Source: Aspidiotus rigidus
Lineage: Eukaryota; Arthropoda; Insecta; Hemiptera; Diaspididae
DNA: 64,000 bases
Reading direction: 5' to 3'
NCBI GenBank assembly: GCA_035079385.1
Contig: JAVHKY010000023.1
Span: 5,472,001 to 5,536,000, forward strand
Numbering within the stretch: the first letter of the stretch is position 1; each line of letters begins with the position of its first letter. The translations under genes and the position numbers were made by a program. The notes under the pieces are model-generated. The model did no database searches. It saw only the letters and a program-made list of their open reading frames with translations, and had not been told where the DNA came from. Shown here piece by piece: positions 1 through 11,767 of the stretch.

Positions 1-420
1 CCTAGTGGTCACATCGGCCTTGATGCAGTAGACTTTGCTGCCAAGCAGGTCTTGCTCTCCTCCTTCCTACCCTTGACTTGAAATCTTATTATCGTTCTCC
101 AAACATCGCAGTATGGCACAAGCTATGGTCCTGTCAATCATTCTCTGAACTCATCCCCGATCGCTTAGTCCTCTTCAAATCGTTTTTTGCACCTTGAGGA
201 AATAGCTCGACTAAGAATTGGGTACACCCGTTCAACCCCCTTCTTCTTGGGCTCTCCTCTCCCGCCTCATGCTAATAACGTCATGCTGACGAATTATACG
301 TCTCATATTTTTCTCTTGTCCATGCTTCTTAAATCTCAAAAAATCGTTTTTTGTCCCCTCTTAAGCCTCCTCTGCCCTCTCCAACAACTCAGAATCCTTG
401 AATAACAATCTAAACTTGCT
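1..420 (+). pseudogene. LINE fragment, RNase H and C-terminal zinc-knuckle region
   Basis: Broken remnant of the RT/RNase H non-LTR retrotransposon family seen better preserved at 39.8-42.5 kb. The first bases translate to SGHIGLDAVDFAAKQ, matching the end of an RNase H domain (GHID..x..D.AAK). After frame breaks, positions ~200-400 give ARLRIGYTRSTPFFLGS, matching ARLRIGHTRLTHSYLLL of the better copy. The copy runs off the left edge of the window, has several frame shifts and cannot make protein. The assignment rests on alignment by eye to the other copies in this window. Confidence 0.75.
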
Positions 421-3400
421 CCAGTCCATGTCCTATATTACCCTTCCATTTAATTGGATGACCCGTCCTGGTTGGTTGCAAAGAATATTTGAACAAATTT
501 AGGAATCGTATTTACTGGAAACCTTGGTGTCTGGACGTTCTTTAGGGAATGACGTCTCTGAAGTTTCCAAGTGTGACATTAGATTAGTATGGTTGATACG
601 TATTAATTAAGGTGAGAAATTGTAAATCAAGTTTTCTGAATCCCCTGTTTTAATTCTTATGAATTGATGATGGCACTGTCCAAGATACTTTTTAGTGAGG
701 CGAATTCTTAAAAACGATTCTCAATACTGAAAAGGGTGCTTTGCTACCAAATTCAATTTTTCTGTCTTTGGCTTCTCAATTCGTGAGACATCGTTAAAAT
801 ATCGCTACATTCCCTTCTTAAATCCCTCCCAGCTTGTATTCAATTTTCTTAAGGGAGTTACGAGATACGAACAGGAAAATTTTTCTCTACTTGAGAATCA
901 AAAAGAAATATAAAACTGAAAAATATTATGTTTGTTTAATCAATTTTCAATAGATCTAGAAAAATTCTTATCTTCGAGTAATTTTGAAGTTGACCGAGGG
1001 CGATGATTACATGCAGACAATGAATATGAAGGATTCTTATAGACACATGAGAAGGATGCGTGTCTACGACTTTCTTTTAAAATGCACCAAAGTATCGAGC
1101 CGATTTAATGATTCATTTTAAACTCATGAGCGTTCCTTTTTTTTATTGTTTTATTATTATTATTCTCATTCATTTGTACGCTTTCAGACTTTCGACGCAA
1201 AAACGTACACCGCTTCGCTCAATAAGTGGAATCGGTACGTACAGATCTAATAAAAAAGGACCCCTCGATCATTCCAATATTTTGATTCGAGAATGGTCCA
1301 ACTTACAAAGTGTTTAGCAGAAAATAGCATTCATCATATTCCCAATTAAAATCCAACATTAAAAGTTAAATGGTACTTGTATTCAATTCGCGGCTAAAGA
1401 GGAAATCAGTCAAGTTTTTTTTGTTGGACTGTTGACCCAGGTTTTCCCACTCAGTGGAGTGGAAAAAATATTTTGAGCTTTTATTTTCTGGAAAAATAAT
1501 CACTATTAAGTTCGTTCGACTTTTTGTTGATTCTGTTAGCCAAAGGCAACTGAGGATGACACAGATTTTCACATTGTTAGACAGACTTTTTGGGTCACTT
1601 ATTACTTTTTAAAAATAAACTCCCACTCCCAATTTTCTTATAACCACCCGAATTATAATTTGTCCGATAGCTATGTGTAGATGATTTACGAGACTGGTAC
1701 AAAAAGTATAATGATAAAAATTCTATCTTTCACGGGCCATGTCATCCCCCTTCCTTCGAGATCTCAGAACAGCGCCGTGTACACTCACTCTTCCTGTAAT
1801 ATTTAACCGAAAGATTTTACGAATTCTGGAGGACTTCTTACCCAACATTTTAGGCGTAGTGTTATTCTGTTGAGGAAACGATTCGACGAACGTAAAATGA
1901 GGTCATAAACTACGAATTGTACTTCGCATCAGAGTTTTCGTTTTAGGCTACCGAAACTACCTTGAAATTGTGCCGAAGATTTATACACGCCGTGATCGAC
2001 TGATGGCGCTACAGAAGGCGAGCAAAAAAATCACCTGGTTTGTGATGGGATTTGCAATTTATCGTGGAAAATTGAGGGTGATTAGATCTACTACATTTTA
2101 TGAGGTCAGAATCATCTACACAGTTTCTCGAAGGTTGATTTAAAACCTTCGGTTGGACTACAGTTTTGAGTTACAATTCTTCGCCGCCATGATTGACTGA
2201 AGATCAAGTTCATCAAAATTGACTTCGCGTCAGGAAAATTAATATTCTACGCGCAAACGCTCGGTAAAAAGCTCTACCGCATTACATAGACTTCCTCTAC
2301 ATCAATGCCCGCAGGGGTCCCTAAATTCGATTCTATTATATCGACGTCTATCCAGCCATTAGGTCGCTATTCTTAGGATATCATTACATAAGGCTCGAAA
2401 TGTTTTGAAATTAGTCTTTTCGTAACATCAAAAACGTTTAATGCGAATTCCGACAGGTCTTCGTTTATCGTAACGACGGTTTTTGCTGCTTTCGTGGTTA
2501 CTCGGTACTTTATTCCTGGTCCTCAACGCGTTCAATGTCTTCGGCGTTATTTTCAATTTTCATACACGAAAAATATACGGACGAAGGTAATTTTTTCTAA
2601 TTTAACGCTCGTTAACGTCTTTCTTGTTATCGCTCGAACAGATGAACTTTGCACCGATAGCCGAGTACGATCGCGATTCGATATAAAAGTGACGAACAAT
2701 GTGTTTATAGGTACTCACTACAACTCGGACACTTGGGTTTGTACGGGTCCAACGAACTAATTTGCGGATAAAGACCGCTCTCAGCACTCGCTATATCCAC
2801 AGCATCCCTGTCAATTGCGGGCGAAACCTGCGCTTCGTTGAAATTACTCTGCCCGCCGTTATTGTGATATGGCACGTTCGATTGGAGGAAAGTGCTGGGG
2901 AATAGTTTCGGAAGAAAACATCTAACATTGTGAACCTGAAATTTGCCAAAAAATTTCGTAATTTTTTCTCTACTTGGAGTACCTACACTTACGTATGTAT
3001 AGAATTCGATTCGCCCCTTCCCTCCGTAAATTCTTCGGAGTTCCCACGAGTTTGGTATTTATGCATTATTTGTGTCAGTGGAAACCTGTTGTTACCTGAC
3101 AAAACTTTCTTCTTCACTATTACGCGCAGTTTACTATTACGATAAATGTGTAATTTTACCGTATCACGAGATTGAGTCCTCGGGCAATTAATGAATGGTA
3201 GAATATCTAAATACGCACATTACCACCATGGAATTGTGACATACAAATACTGATGGCAGCCCCGTCCTACGACTCGGAATTGGGTTACCATTACGGTTAC
3301 CACAAATCAAAATTTCGATTCAAAACTCCACTACAAATGATTTCGATTGGAGAAAGAAAAGAAAAAAAAAAGGGAAAAATAAATAATAATAAATAGTATC

Positions 3401-4400
3401 ACTAACCTGTAATAATTGTATAATAACAATATTCACAAACACAAACACAGACACAACGAACATGTTAGACGTCACTAATGTAACAACGACGAGAATCACC
3501 ACTATAAAGAGAGAAAATAAAATAAAAAGCGCAAATGAAGTACGGAGAGTCGGCAAACCCGCACAGTTTGTATATCCGGTGACAGAATGTACAGTAAATG
3601 TCTAAGTGCATCCTAGTTCCATATAGTTTTATATAAATCGTGTAAACCTTTCGGATAATAGCGTAACCTTGAGGGCAATCCTACCTGTTAGGTTACCTTG
3701 CATAATTTTATTATCGTTTTAAGCAGCGTATTCGGTTAACATTCTCATACCCCTCTACTGCTTACTTTTACTTTCATCTATATGTCTGCGACCGAACTCT
3801 TCTGTGTATTAGGTGTCATCTGTGTTATTATTTTCGAATTCGTAATACTACATCATAACTTTGCTGCTGCAAGATACAATATAATATCTCGATCGACGGC
3901 CAAGCAATAACATTAAAGCGTTACGTCCTGATGAGACAATTTTATGGGGTAATATTATATATTATATCTTCCACACGAGGAAGCTGATATAGATTTACCA
4001 TACCGTGAAATAAGATTTTTCTAAAAAAATAATAATAAAAGTGCTTACAATTTAACTTTATTATCACAATTTTTATTAGGTAAAAAACTCAAATTTTTGA
4101 CCCCATATTCGAGCGTGTGACTAGTAACTACACCAAACAGCAAGAAATAAAATAAGGCATAAAAATTTTTTAAATTTCGCCGAGAAAGAAATTTTTTTTA
4201 AATACAGTAAAAATTGCAGCTTATTTGTTAATTCAGCCACTATGCACACTCCAAATGACTAAACGCTCTCTTCTTCTAAACAAGAAAACGTCGCGATCTC
4301 ATTCATACTAGAAATTGTTAGACTTATTATATGTGGCTTTATTATCGTTGCACTATTTTCAATTTTAAAAAATCCTCCAATGATGGAAAACTGACAGAAA
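421..4400. other. Intergenic, no supported gene
   Basis: No exon chain, RNA gene or recognisable transposon coding region could be supported here. Open frames are short. The frame at 2494-2760 (+, 88 aa) lies in a locally less AT-rich stretch (about 1.95-2.9 kb), but it has no recognisable motif and no clear splice context. A hydrophobic minus-strand frame at 3320-3556 is low-complexity (strings of V, F, I and L) and is probably fortuitous. Confidence 0.5.
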
Positions 4401-4409
4401 GAGGATTCT

Positions 4410-5740
4410 CTCTCAACTTAAAATACGTCTCGATCTTACAGAAATCCCCAAATCCGACAGAATTGTTTATACCCAATGCATCAGGAAACTACTTCAAGAA
4501 TACCCTCATTACATACTTTGCCTCCCTGACGGCTCCGAAATATCCAATAAGAAAGCAGTTTACGCATACTCGATCGACCTGAAAATGGTTTCACAACGCA
4601 TCTACAACATAGCTTCTATGTTTACTTATGGTCATATTCACCTGCCTCTCCCACGTCTTAACTGCCTCCGAATGGCAAATTCCTTTTCCTCACCAATTCT
4701 CTCTCTTCATTACTTTTCCTTACAGACACATAATACAACTCTAACCGAATCATCACACTTCTCACCTTAGACTCAATTAACACCCAAATAATTTTCATAT
4801 GGAACCCCGAGCACATCGACCTCTCCAAACATGACGCTATTGATAAAGCCGCCAAACAAGTTACCTCCTTCACCGGAATAACTGAACGACCTCTCACTCA
4901 TCACCCAATCATGGTACACACTTTGGAAAAATAATTCCAACAACAAACTCCATCGTATTAAAAGAATACCCGTCCTCTTGTCATCATCCATTAGGAACAC
5001 TAGACAAGGAGAAGTCGTTCATTCACGTCTAAGAATAAGCGATACAAAACGTATACACACTCCCACATAAGGGGGCGTCCATAAATTACGTGAGGTGATT
5101 TTTGTGATTTTTCGACCCCCCCCCTTCCCCCTTGGTGAGATATCGTGAGATTTGCCTCGACCCCCTACCTCCCCCCTCTTATCACGCGTGAGATTTTCCG
5201 AAATGTGTATTTTTGCTTTAAATACATTTATCTGTGCTTAATTGCGTTTATCTATTAAAAAAACGTAATTTTCTTGATCATATTTTATAACTATTCAAAA
5301 AGGACTAGTTTTTATTAAATTTAAGCCAGTTTAGCAATATTTTAGAATGTATTTGTATGAGAAAAAAATTACGTGAGATTTGTCGGCACCCCTCCTCCCC
5401 CTCCCGTGAGTTCTGGTGAGACTTGGCTGGACCCCCTCCCCCCAAAAAATGCCTCACGTAATTTATGGACGCCCCCTAACTAGCCCTCACATCAGTAATT
5501 CCTCCATCTTGCTCCTACTCTACTGCTATCAATACACAATTAACCATTGCCCCAAACTTTCATCTCTCCGTTCTTCCACAAACACACCCCCCTCTCTCGC
5601 TCAACCATTTATGGTGCTCTATAATACTTACAACGAACTAACTTTTACTCCAACACCTAAACAAACCCAACTGTCCGCACTAATTCCAGACAAGATTATT
5701 CTACTGCCTTTCTTTGTACATCGAACTAGATAGTCCCAGT
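4410..5740 (+). pseudogene. LINE fragment (RT tail, RNase H, zinc knuckle), split by a MITE
   Basis: Degenerate + strand copy of the RT/RNase H LINE. In order I read LDLTEIPKSDRIVYTQC (compare FDLTDIPNSSNTAYRKL), ILCLPDGSEI (compare ICYTDGPKQK, first RNase H aspartate), AYSIDLKM..RIYNIASMFT (compare AYSIQDKT..RNTASVFTAE) and IWNPEHIDLSKHDAIDKAAK (compare IWIPGHIDHPQHENVDRAAK). A 406-bp MITE then interrupts the copy at 5071-5476, and weak C-terminal similarity resumes to about 5740. Many frame breaks are present. The left boundary may lie a little further upstream. Confidence 0.7.
5071..5476. mobile_element. 406-bp MITE with TAA target duplication, inserted in a LINE copy
   Basis: The ends are inverted repeats: the left end reads GGGGGCGTCCATAAATTACG and continues TGAGG, and the right end is its reverse complement, with near-perfect pairing over about 25 bp. 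The element is flanked on both sides by TAA (5068-5070 and 5477-5479), a 3-bp target duplication of the kind made by PIF/Harbinger-type elements (TWA). The interior holds internal poly-C/CT-rich tracts and repeats of the CGTGAGATT word, and no coding frame. Similar termini recur widely in insect genomes as far as I know, so the family is probably known. The superfamily is an inference from target-site size. Confidence 0.85.
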
Positions 5741-5974
5741 GTAGCTGACAGCTCGTTAAAATAAAGATAATTGAAAAAAAAGTTCATTAAAAAAAGTTAC
5801 AGGAAGGACCCTGAAATAGATCAACGATTTCCCTCCTCTCTTTTTTTCAAAATTTTTTGTAGGCTGTGTCGTATCATCAAATCTTATCAACGTTAAGATA
5901 CAACTTCCAAATAACATAACACTTGAAGAAACTTTTTGATTCGATGTTCTAATTCTCAACAGTAAGTTACCAAA

Positions 5975-6350
5975 TAATTTACGGCGTGACAATTTTTTGG
6001 TCATGCTCTGGTATTTCAAAAAAATTAAACTATTCTAGAAGTATTTTGAACGCTGAAAACGATACTGTTTTCCACTTTCCGATCCGTCTTCCCAAACTCT
6101 TTTACTGACCTCGTTTACTCATCGGGGATCATAGCGGAACGCATCAACGATTGCTGTACCAAAACACTACAACGTGCAATAGGTTCCGCAAAGATCCGCG
6201 GCAAGTGAACGAGGTCATAACGAGAGATTGGGAAGACGGATGGAAAAACCGGAAACAGCGTCGTTTTCAGCGATCAAAATTCTTCTAGAATAGTATAATT
6301 TTTTTGCAATGCCAAAGCATGACCAAAAAATTGCCACTCCATGTAATAAA
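5975..6350. repeat. Long foldback (inverted repeat) element
   Basis: About 145-170 bp on the left (from ~5975) is the reverse complement of the right arm (to ~6350) with scattered mismatches. Paired words include TTTTTTGGTCATGC with GCATGACCAAAAAA, CTATTCTAGAAG with CTTCTAGAATAG, and GGGAAGACGGAT with ATCCGTCTTCCC. Pairing continues into the centre (GATCATAGCGGAAC with GTTCCGCAAAGATC), leaving a loop of only ~30 bp. No coding frame and no clear target duplication were found. It is a foldback/MITE of unassigned family. Confidence 0.75.
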
Positions 6351-6903
6351 ACAAATTCCATTCGATTTCAAACAGTTGAATGGCATTTATAATGAAGCCC
6401 CTTAAAGAGATCAATTATCTTCCTCCTCTACTTTTTATTCGAGATTTTTTCGAGCTTCTCACATGACATCCCGCCTTTTCGCCAACTATCTTTCCATTTG
6501 CTTATCTGTTGAAATTTTCCAATCTTTCTGTAGATGTGACATCCCTTTTCATTATAGAAATCTGGTCCAAAATTTTTTCCATCTTCTTAGATGACCGCAA
6601 GTTGGATTTTTGAACGGACGCAAAAATCTTTGGAAAATGCACTCCTAAACAAAGTAACAGCTAGCGTGTTTTTTGTCCGAAATATCTTGTTCTCGAGTAA
6701 ATATTACGCTTTTCCACCAAAACCTCAGTATGGCTACACATAATTTTCTACAAAAAGTCTTAGAAGGGTCACGGGGCTGCGTAAAGATATATAATCACTT
6801 GAATTTTCATCAGCCGGTCAAGAAATAACAATGAAAATAATCAAATTTAATTGGATTATCCATCATTAATCTAAATGTATGTTATATCAAAATGAAAAAT
6901 AGA

Positions 6904-7150
6904 ACTTTCCAAGCCATATCTGACTTGAACCTTCGAATCGAGGAAGCTGCGCTCAAACTCAGTACTCTACTCCGTTTTCTTCGACCTCCAGGAAGCGCTT
7001 CCCCGTGTCTGGCGTCTCTACATCTCCAAATTATATAATTGGCCGTCGAGGCAATGTACCCAAACTCGTCGAGTCTTTCCTTTATGATATTCCAACGGTT
7101 AGAATTCAGGACCAACCACTGATCCATTCAAAACAGTGTGCCCTAAAGAG
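6904..7150 (+). pseudogene. LINE RT fragment, duplicated copy A
   Basis: Reads approximately VFFDLQEALPRVWRLYISKL, matching the RT motif-A region IFFDLQQAFPRVWRHYICQK of the better copy at 40.7-42.5 kb, followed by frame breaks. The same segment occurs again about 678 bp downstream (from 7582), so this is one half of a local duplication. It is non-coding. Confidence 0.7.
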
Positions 7151-7581
7151 AAATATGAAGTGGCTTACATAATACGTAAGTTAATATTCAACAAATAACT
7201 GAGGACCATTTGTGTGATGAAAGGGTTGCATGTGCAAGCTCCTCAAAAGCTCTATAGCGAGTTCCAAAACCTCGTAAGTCAATTTTTATCAATTTTGGGA
7301 TTTGTGCATGTTCTTATTTTCTACACTGCTCTGAATCAGTTGAGACTGGTAGAACAAATTTTTGGTATTTTGGACATACGAGATTTTGGAACTAGTGTTG
7401 CGATAGCCTTTGCATAAGCATTCATCTTCTATGTTCCTATCTACCCGTGGCATATAACTCTCGATTCTGGTATGCAAACCTAGAAAATGGGAAAATCATT
7501 GAAAAAGGTTTGAAGAAAAAATTTTGGCGTAAGTTCTTTTGGTACTCAATATTTAGCCTCAAGGAAGATTGTTACACTCTT

Positions 7582-9250
7582 TTAGCCATATCTGACGTGA
7601 ACCTTCAATTCAAGGAAGTCTTTCCTCAAACTTAGGACTCTATTGTATTTTCTTCGACCTACGGGAAGTATTTCCCCATGTCTGGCGTCTCTACGTCTCC
7701 AAATTGTGTAACACTGGCCGTTGAAGCAATTTACCCAAACTCCTCGAATCTTTTTTTGATGACATTCTAACGGTTGGAATTCAAGTACAACCACCGATCC
7801 TTCCAAAATGATGTCCCCCAGGGAAAAGTATGAAGCGTTCCTCTCTTCCTAATCGCTATAAATGACCTGACAAGTAATGTCAGCTTTCCCTTTACCAAAC
7901 GCTTCTTTGCGGATGACTGGAGAATCTCCCTACTAACCTCCAACTCCCAACAGGCAGCAAAACTACTCCAATTAACCCTTGACAAAATCTCCAAATGGTC
8001 TTGTGACTGGGGTAGTATTCCAAAAAAGATAATTACACCCTACGACTCTTCCTTTTCTGTGTCCACAAAACATTCCCATTATCATTCAACACCACGCCCA
8101 CACAAAGGTTCCTTGGTCTCTTCTTCCACTCCAAAACCTTTTGGATCCCTCCATTTCAAAATCTCAAGAGCAAAATGTTTAAATTCCTATCACAATCCCG
8201 TACCGGCTAGGGCTGTGACCGCAAACTCTCTGCAGTAGTCTAATCCGTTCCCAAGTTGATTACATTTCTGCATTTTACTCTCACACCTACAAGACCAGCT
8301 TATAATTACTGGACTCAATTCAGTCTTCCGGGCTTCGTTGGTTTTTGGTGCACTGCGCACCAGCCTCTCACCCAGCCTGTGTGTGGAGTCAGGTATTCCT
8401 CCTTTCCGTTACCAAATTTCTGGCCTTGACAGCCCAATACCGAAATCTTCCGATTTTTTCCAAGTCTCTCAGCCCAGGCAATTCTTCTCTTATATCGCTT
8501 TAATTCCATCTAGGCCCTCAACTCCTTTTTTTTTATCCACTCCCCTTTAGTTAGCCCTATCTTTGAAATCCGTCTCCCCCTTTCTGAAATTCGGAAAACC
8601 GCCAACTCTTTACACATAGATGAATAACCCACCAACAAAACTATATCTTCGCAAAATTTCCCTCCCACCTTCTCTGCTACACGGACGGGTCCAAATCAGC
8701 ACTCGGAACCCGGATATACAGTATTTATTCAGGGTCACATGTCATCCTTCCGTATGAGAAACTCCGCTTTTTTATTCACCACCGAATTCACCGCTATATC
8801 CACAGCCGTCTCTCTCTTTATCAGCTTCCCTTCTCCCTGTAAATTCCATATACAATACATACTGTTTGATTCTGTTTCGCAGTGCCGTATCTCCCATGAA
8901 GCTAACGAAGCTGAAGCTTCGGGCGGCAAAATTTTTAGGGCGGCAACATTTTCAAAAAAAAGGTTCAAAATAATCTGAAAAACATTCTCGAATTCTTTGG
9001 TGGGAGTTAGGGGCGCGGATTAGTGATTAGCTTCGGGGCGGCAAAGAGCTTAATCCGCCTCTGCTGTCTCGTCCTTTTTTGCTATCCAAAACCCTCATTT
9101 TACTAATCCTATCGTCCTTTTGAAACCTCATTCTTATACACTCGTTAAATTCTTCCTTATGCTTCATCTTTCTTCTGTGGATATATCGGGACACATCGAC
9201 CTTGAGGCAAGTAACGCAGTGGACTTTGCCGAAAAGCAGTCACTATGTTC
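7582..9250 (+). pseudogene. LINE fragment (RT to RNase H), split by a hAT-type MITE
   Basis: Degenerate RT/RNase H LINE copy. It starts with the same RT motif-A segment as 6904-7150 and continues through the thumb region (8338-8450: RTSLSPSLCVESG, compare RTSPNLSLCAEAA). RNase H follows: LLCYTDGSKSA near 8680, then MRNSAFLFTTEFTAISTAVS at 8757-8880 (compare RNTASVFTAELSAICSC, RNase H glutamate region). The copy is interrupted at 8880-9063 by a MITE, and resumes to SGHIDLEASNAVDFAEKQ at ~9190-9240. Frame breaks are frequent. Confidence 0.75.
8880..9063. mobile_element. 184-bp hAT-type MITE, copy 1
   Basis: Starts CAGTGCCGTATCTCCCATG and ends TTAATCCGCCTCTG. The terminal CAG..CTG ends and imperfect short inverted repeats are of hAT form. 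Flanking octamers CTGTTTCG (8872-8879) and CTGTCTCG (9064-9071) differ at one base and form an 8-bp target duplication, as expected for hAT. It sits inside the RNase H region of a LINE copy, so it inserted after that LINE. A nearly identical copy lies at 52390-52573. Confidence 0.92.
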
Positions 9251-9269
9251 ACGTTAACAAGTTATCAAT

Positions 9270-11540
9270 CTGGTGGTGCTCCTTAAGATTGATTTTACGG
9301 GTGTGATGCTCATTCCTGGTAGTTTGTCGTGAGATCAATGTTAGAAACCCTACCAGATTCATAACACGTAGGAGAATAAGTATACTGGAAAACCCTTATA
9401 AAAGAGGTTTTCTTTGAGCTGAAACACATAAATAATCACTCTCCTCATTTTTATTTCTATGTCAGTTTTGAGTGGTCAGAAGTTTTCTAGAAATCAGTCG
9501 AACCAACTTCCTCGCGTGTTACCTATCTATAATACCTGTTCCGTTTTCCAATTCCATACTAGATGTTAGGTCTCGTAAGTTTCATTTCTGAAATACTCAA
9601 AATTCATAGAAATACTATCGTTACAGAATACGTTCAGTATATTATTTCCAAACTCGTGAAATGTACGTACAGGTAACTTTTGTAATAGATAGGCCTAACG
9701 TTACTCGTCAGTACATTTCATCAATGATTTATGCTTTGTTTACCTCTTTTGTGACATTTTCATATCATCTGGTGACAAATTGCGACTCGAAGGCTTTATA
9801 TGTATATTATAAAATTACAGAGGATCGCAACGTTCGAGTTCAGATTTATAGCCGAGAGTACAAAATGGAGCAGCGACTCGAAGCAATCTGAAATTTTCTG
9901 TTCATATAATTGCAATCGATCTCGCGACGACGTTCGATAAAGAACTGAAATAGAGACCTTCTAAATACGGTCAAAGACAGAAAGCGCAGAGTCACACAGA
10001 ATGCTCGCAACAGGTCTCTGAAAAATTTTTAATGAACTTTTTATCTATTGAAAAAAAAAGTATGGAGAGAAGAGACTAAAATAAAGGCCTTCACACATTG
10101 ACACGATGAACTTGTGGGGTGTCTCGGCTGACGAAAGAAATTAGGGTATTGCTATTTATTTAGCACGCAGTCATTGTATCTGCGTCCGCATATGGGTCAA
10201 TGTCGAGACATCATACATCGGTATTGGCGGTGAAAATATAAACGAGCTCATTTTTAAGTACAGTATTCATAAAACGAAGAGCAAGTGATAAAAATAGTTA
10301 TCGACAATTGAAAAGGAAGGAAGTAAGCAATATCACTCCCCATAGGTCCATAAACCTATTAGTTCTACCTATTTCTTTAATTCATGAAATAAATTGGTAT
10401 GAAGTCACCACAACCATATCAGCCTCGACATTGAAATATGAGTGTATAGTGCTTTTTTTACTCGTATGTTGAAACTGTAATACTCATTTGAGCGTAGGAT
10501 GAGAAAGTACCGGTATACGATAAATAAACGATTGTGTTGCAGATTACAGTGCACGGTTTGATGAAAGTTATAGAATAGTTTTTTTTTTTTTAGAGCTTTA
10601 AAATTCTTGCACCGAGAGCACGCGATGTGGAGTCAAAAATATTTGGAGGGAAACTCGATATTACACCGCGCTGTATAGAAACTTCCGCCTTCACACCGAG
10701 AAAATGGAATTAATACAATGATGGATTACGTGAATGTATATCCGACTCTTATTCAAAACAAATTATGATTCAGATACTAAGATTTATGTAAATTGTTGTA
10801 ATATTTAAATACAATATATCTATCGGATATTAATCTTTTCATCAATGCGTACACAATGATGAACCTGAAATTCTTTACAATGATACATAGTTTATTGGCA
10901 TTGAATTACGAGAGTTACAGGCCAACGATTATTCAGTAGTCCATCGTTAGTTGGGTGAAAGTAGTTTAGAGGGAGATAAACTTACTCATATTTCATCATT
11001 CTACGTATAAAGGAAATATAATAATTTTTAATTATATTATACGCCCATTAATAACTCGATGGGAAAAGAATAGCTGCATTCTCGTCCACATTGAGGGGGG
11101 TATTTACAACCACAAATTTTTTATGCAAAAGAAGAACGTTTGATTCGCCATTCATGATTGAACAAAACTTCGGACAAAGTTGTCATGGAACTTTGAAAGT
11201 AATGTACATCCAGAATATTGTCTTTGACCATCTCCTTTCAAGATATTGGAATACCCTTAGGTTGAGTGAAGATAAAAAAAGCAAAAATTTGCAGAAAAAT
11301 TATTCTTAAAAAACGACTTGAAAAAATATCTTCTTAAGATCGTTGGAAGAAAACAGTTGACCGGAAAGAAAAAACCGATATTCTCAAAGAGACTTTGGAG
11401 TGTATTTCTGTTGTATATTCCGGCGAATTTTATTTCGGTGACCTTGAACCAGGCTTCTTTCTGAAAACATAGTACAAAATGTGTAAAAAATAGTTGTATA
11501 ACATAAGAATAAGCAGAGTAATTTGTTCCTCAATTTTATG
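9270..11540. other. Intergenic, no supported gene
   Basis: AT-rich sequence with only short open frames (for example 9661-9891 + and 11091-11309 +), none with recognisable motifs or consistent splice signals. No repeat or transposon coding similarity was recognised. Confidence 0.5.
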
Positions 11541-11548
11541 GTTAGACA

Positions 11549-11767
11549 TTATGACGAAGGGCTGTACTCAAATGAGTAACGGATTACAAAAAACCACGCG
11601 AAATTAGCAGCCGCGAGCGCTTTCGGTTAAATAGTTGGTGTTGGGTTCAGTCAATTTCTTTCGTTTACGCTTGGAAGAGGGTTGTTTAACCGAAAGCGCT
11701 CGCGGCTGCTAATTTCGTGTGGTTATTTGTAATTCGTTACTCATTTGAGTACAACCCTTTATCATAA
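11549..11767. repeat. 219-bp foldback MITE
   Basis: The two ~82-bp arms (11549-11630 and 11686-11767) are reverse complements with few mismatches. Examples are TACTCAAATGAGTAACG paired with CGTTACTCATTTGAGTA, and AGCAGCCGCGAGCGCTTTCG paired with CGAAAGCGCTCGCGGCTGCT. The loop is ~55 bp. The outermost paired bases read TTATGA/TCATAA. No target duplication could be fixed. A word CATAAGAATNAGCAG occurs both at ~11502 and immediately right of the element, suggesting flanking duplication. The family is unassigned. Confidence 0.8.

Noticed and set aside
3320..3556. Hydrophobic 78-codon minus-strand frame resembling membrane segments
   Set aside because: Strings of V, F, L and I come from T/A/C-rich simple sequence; no conserved motif or gene context.
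5416..5733. 105-codon + frame across the right end of the MITE
   Set aside because: It starts inside the MITE and continues into LINE relic sequence, so it is a chance fusion of two non-coding pieces.
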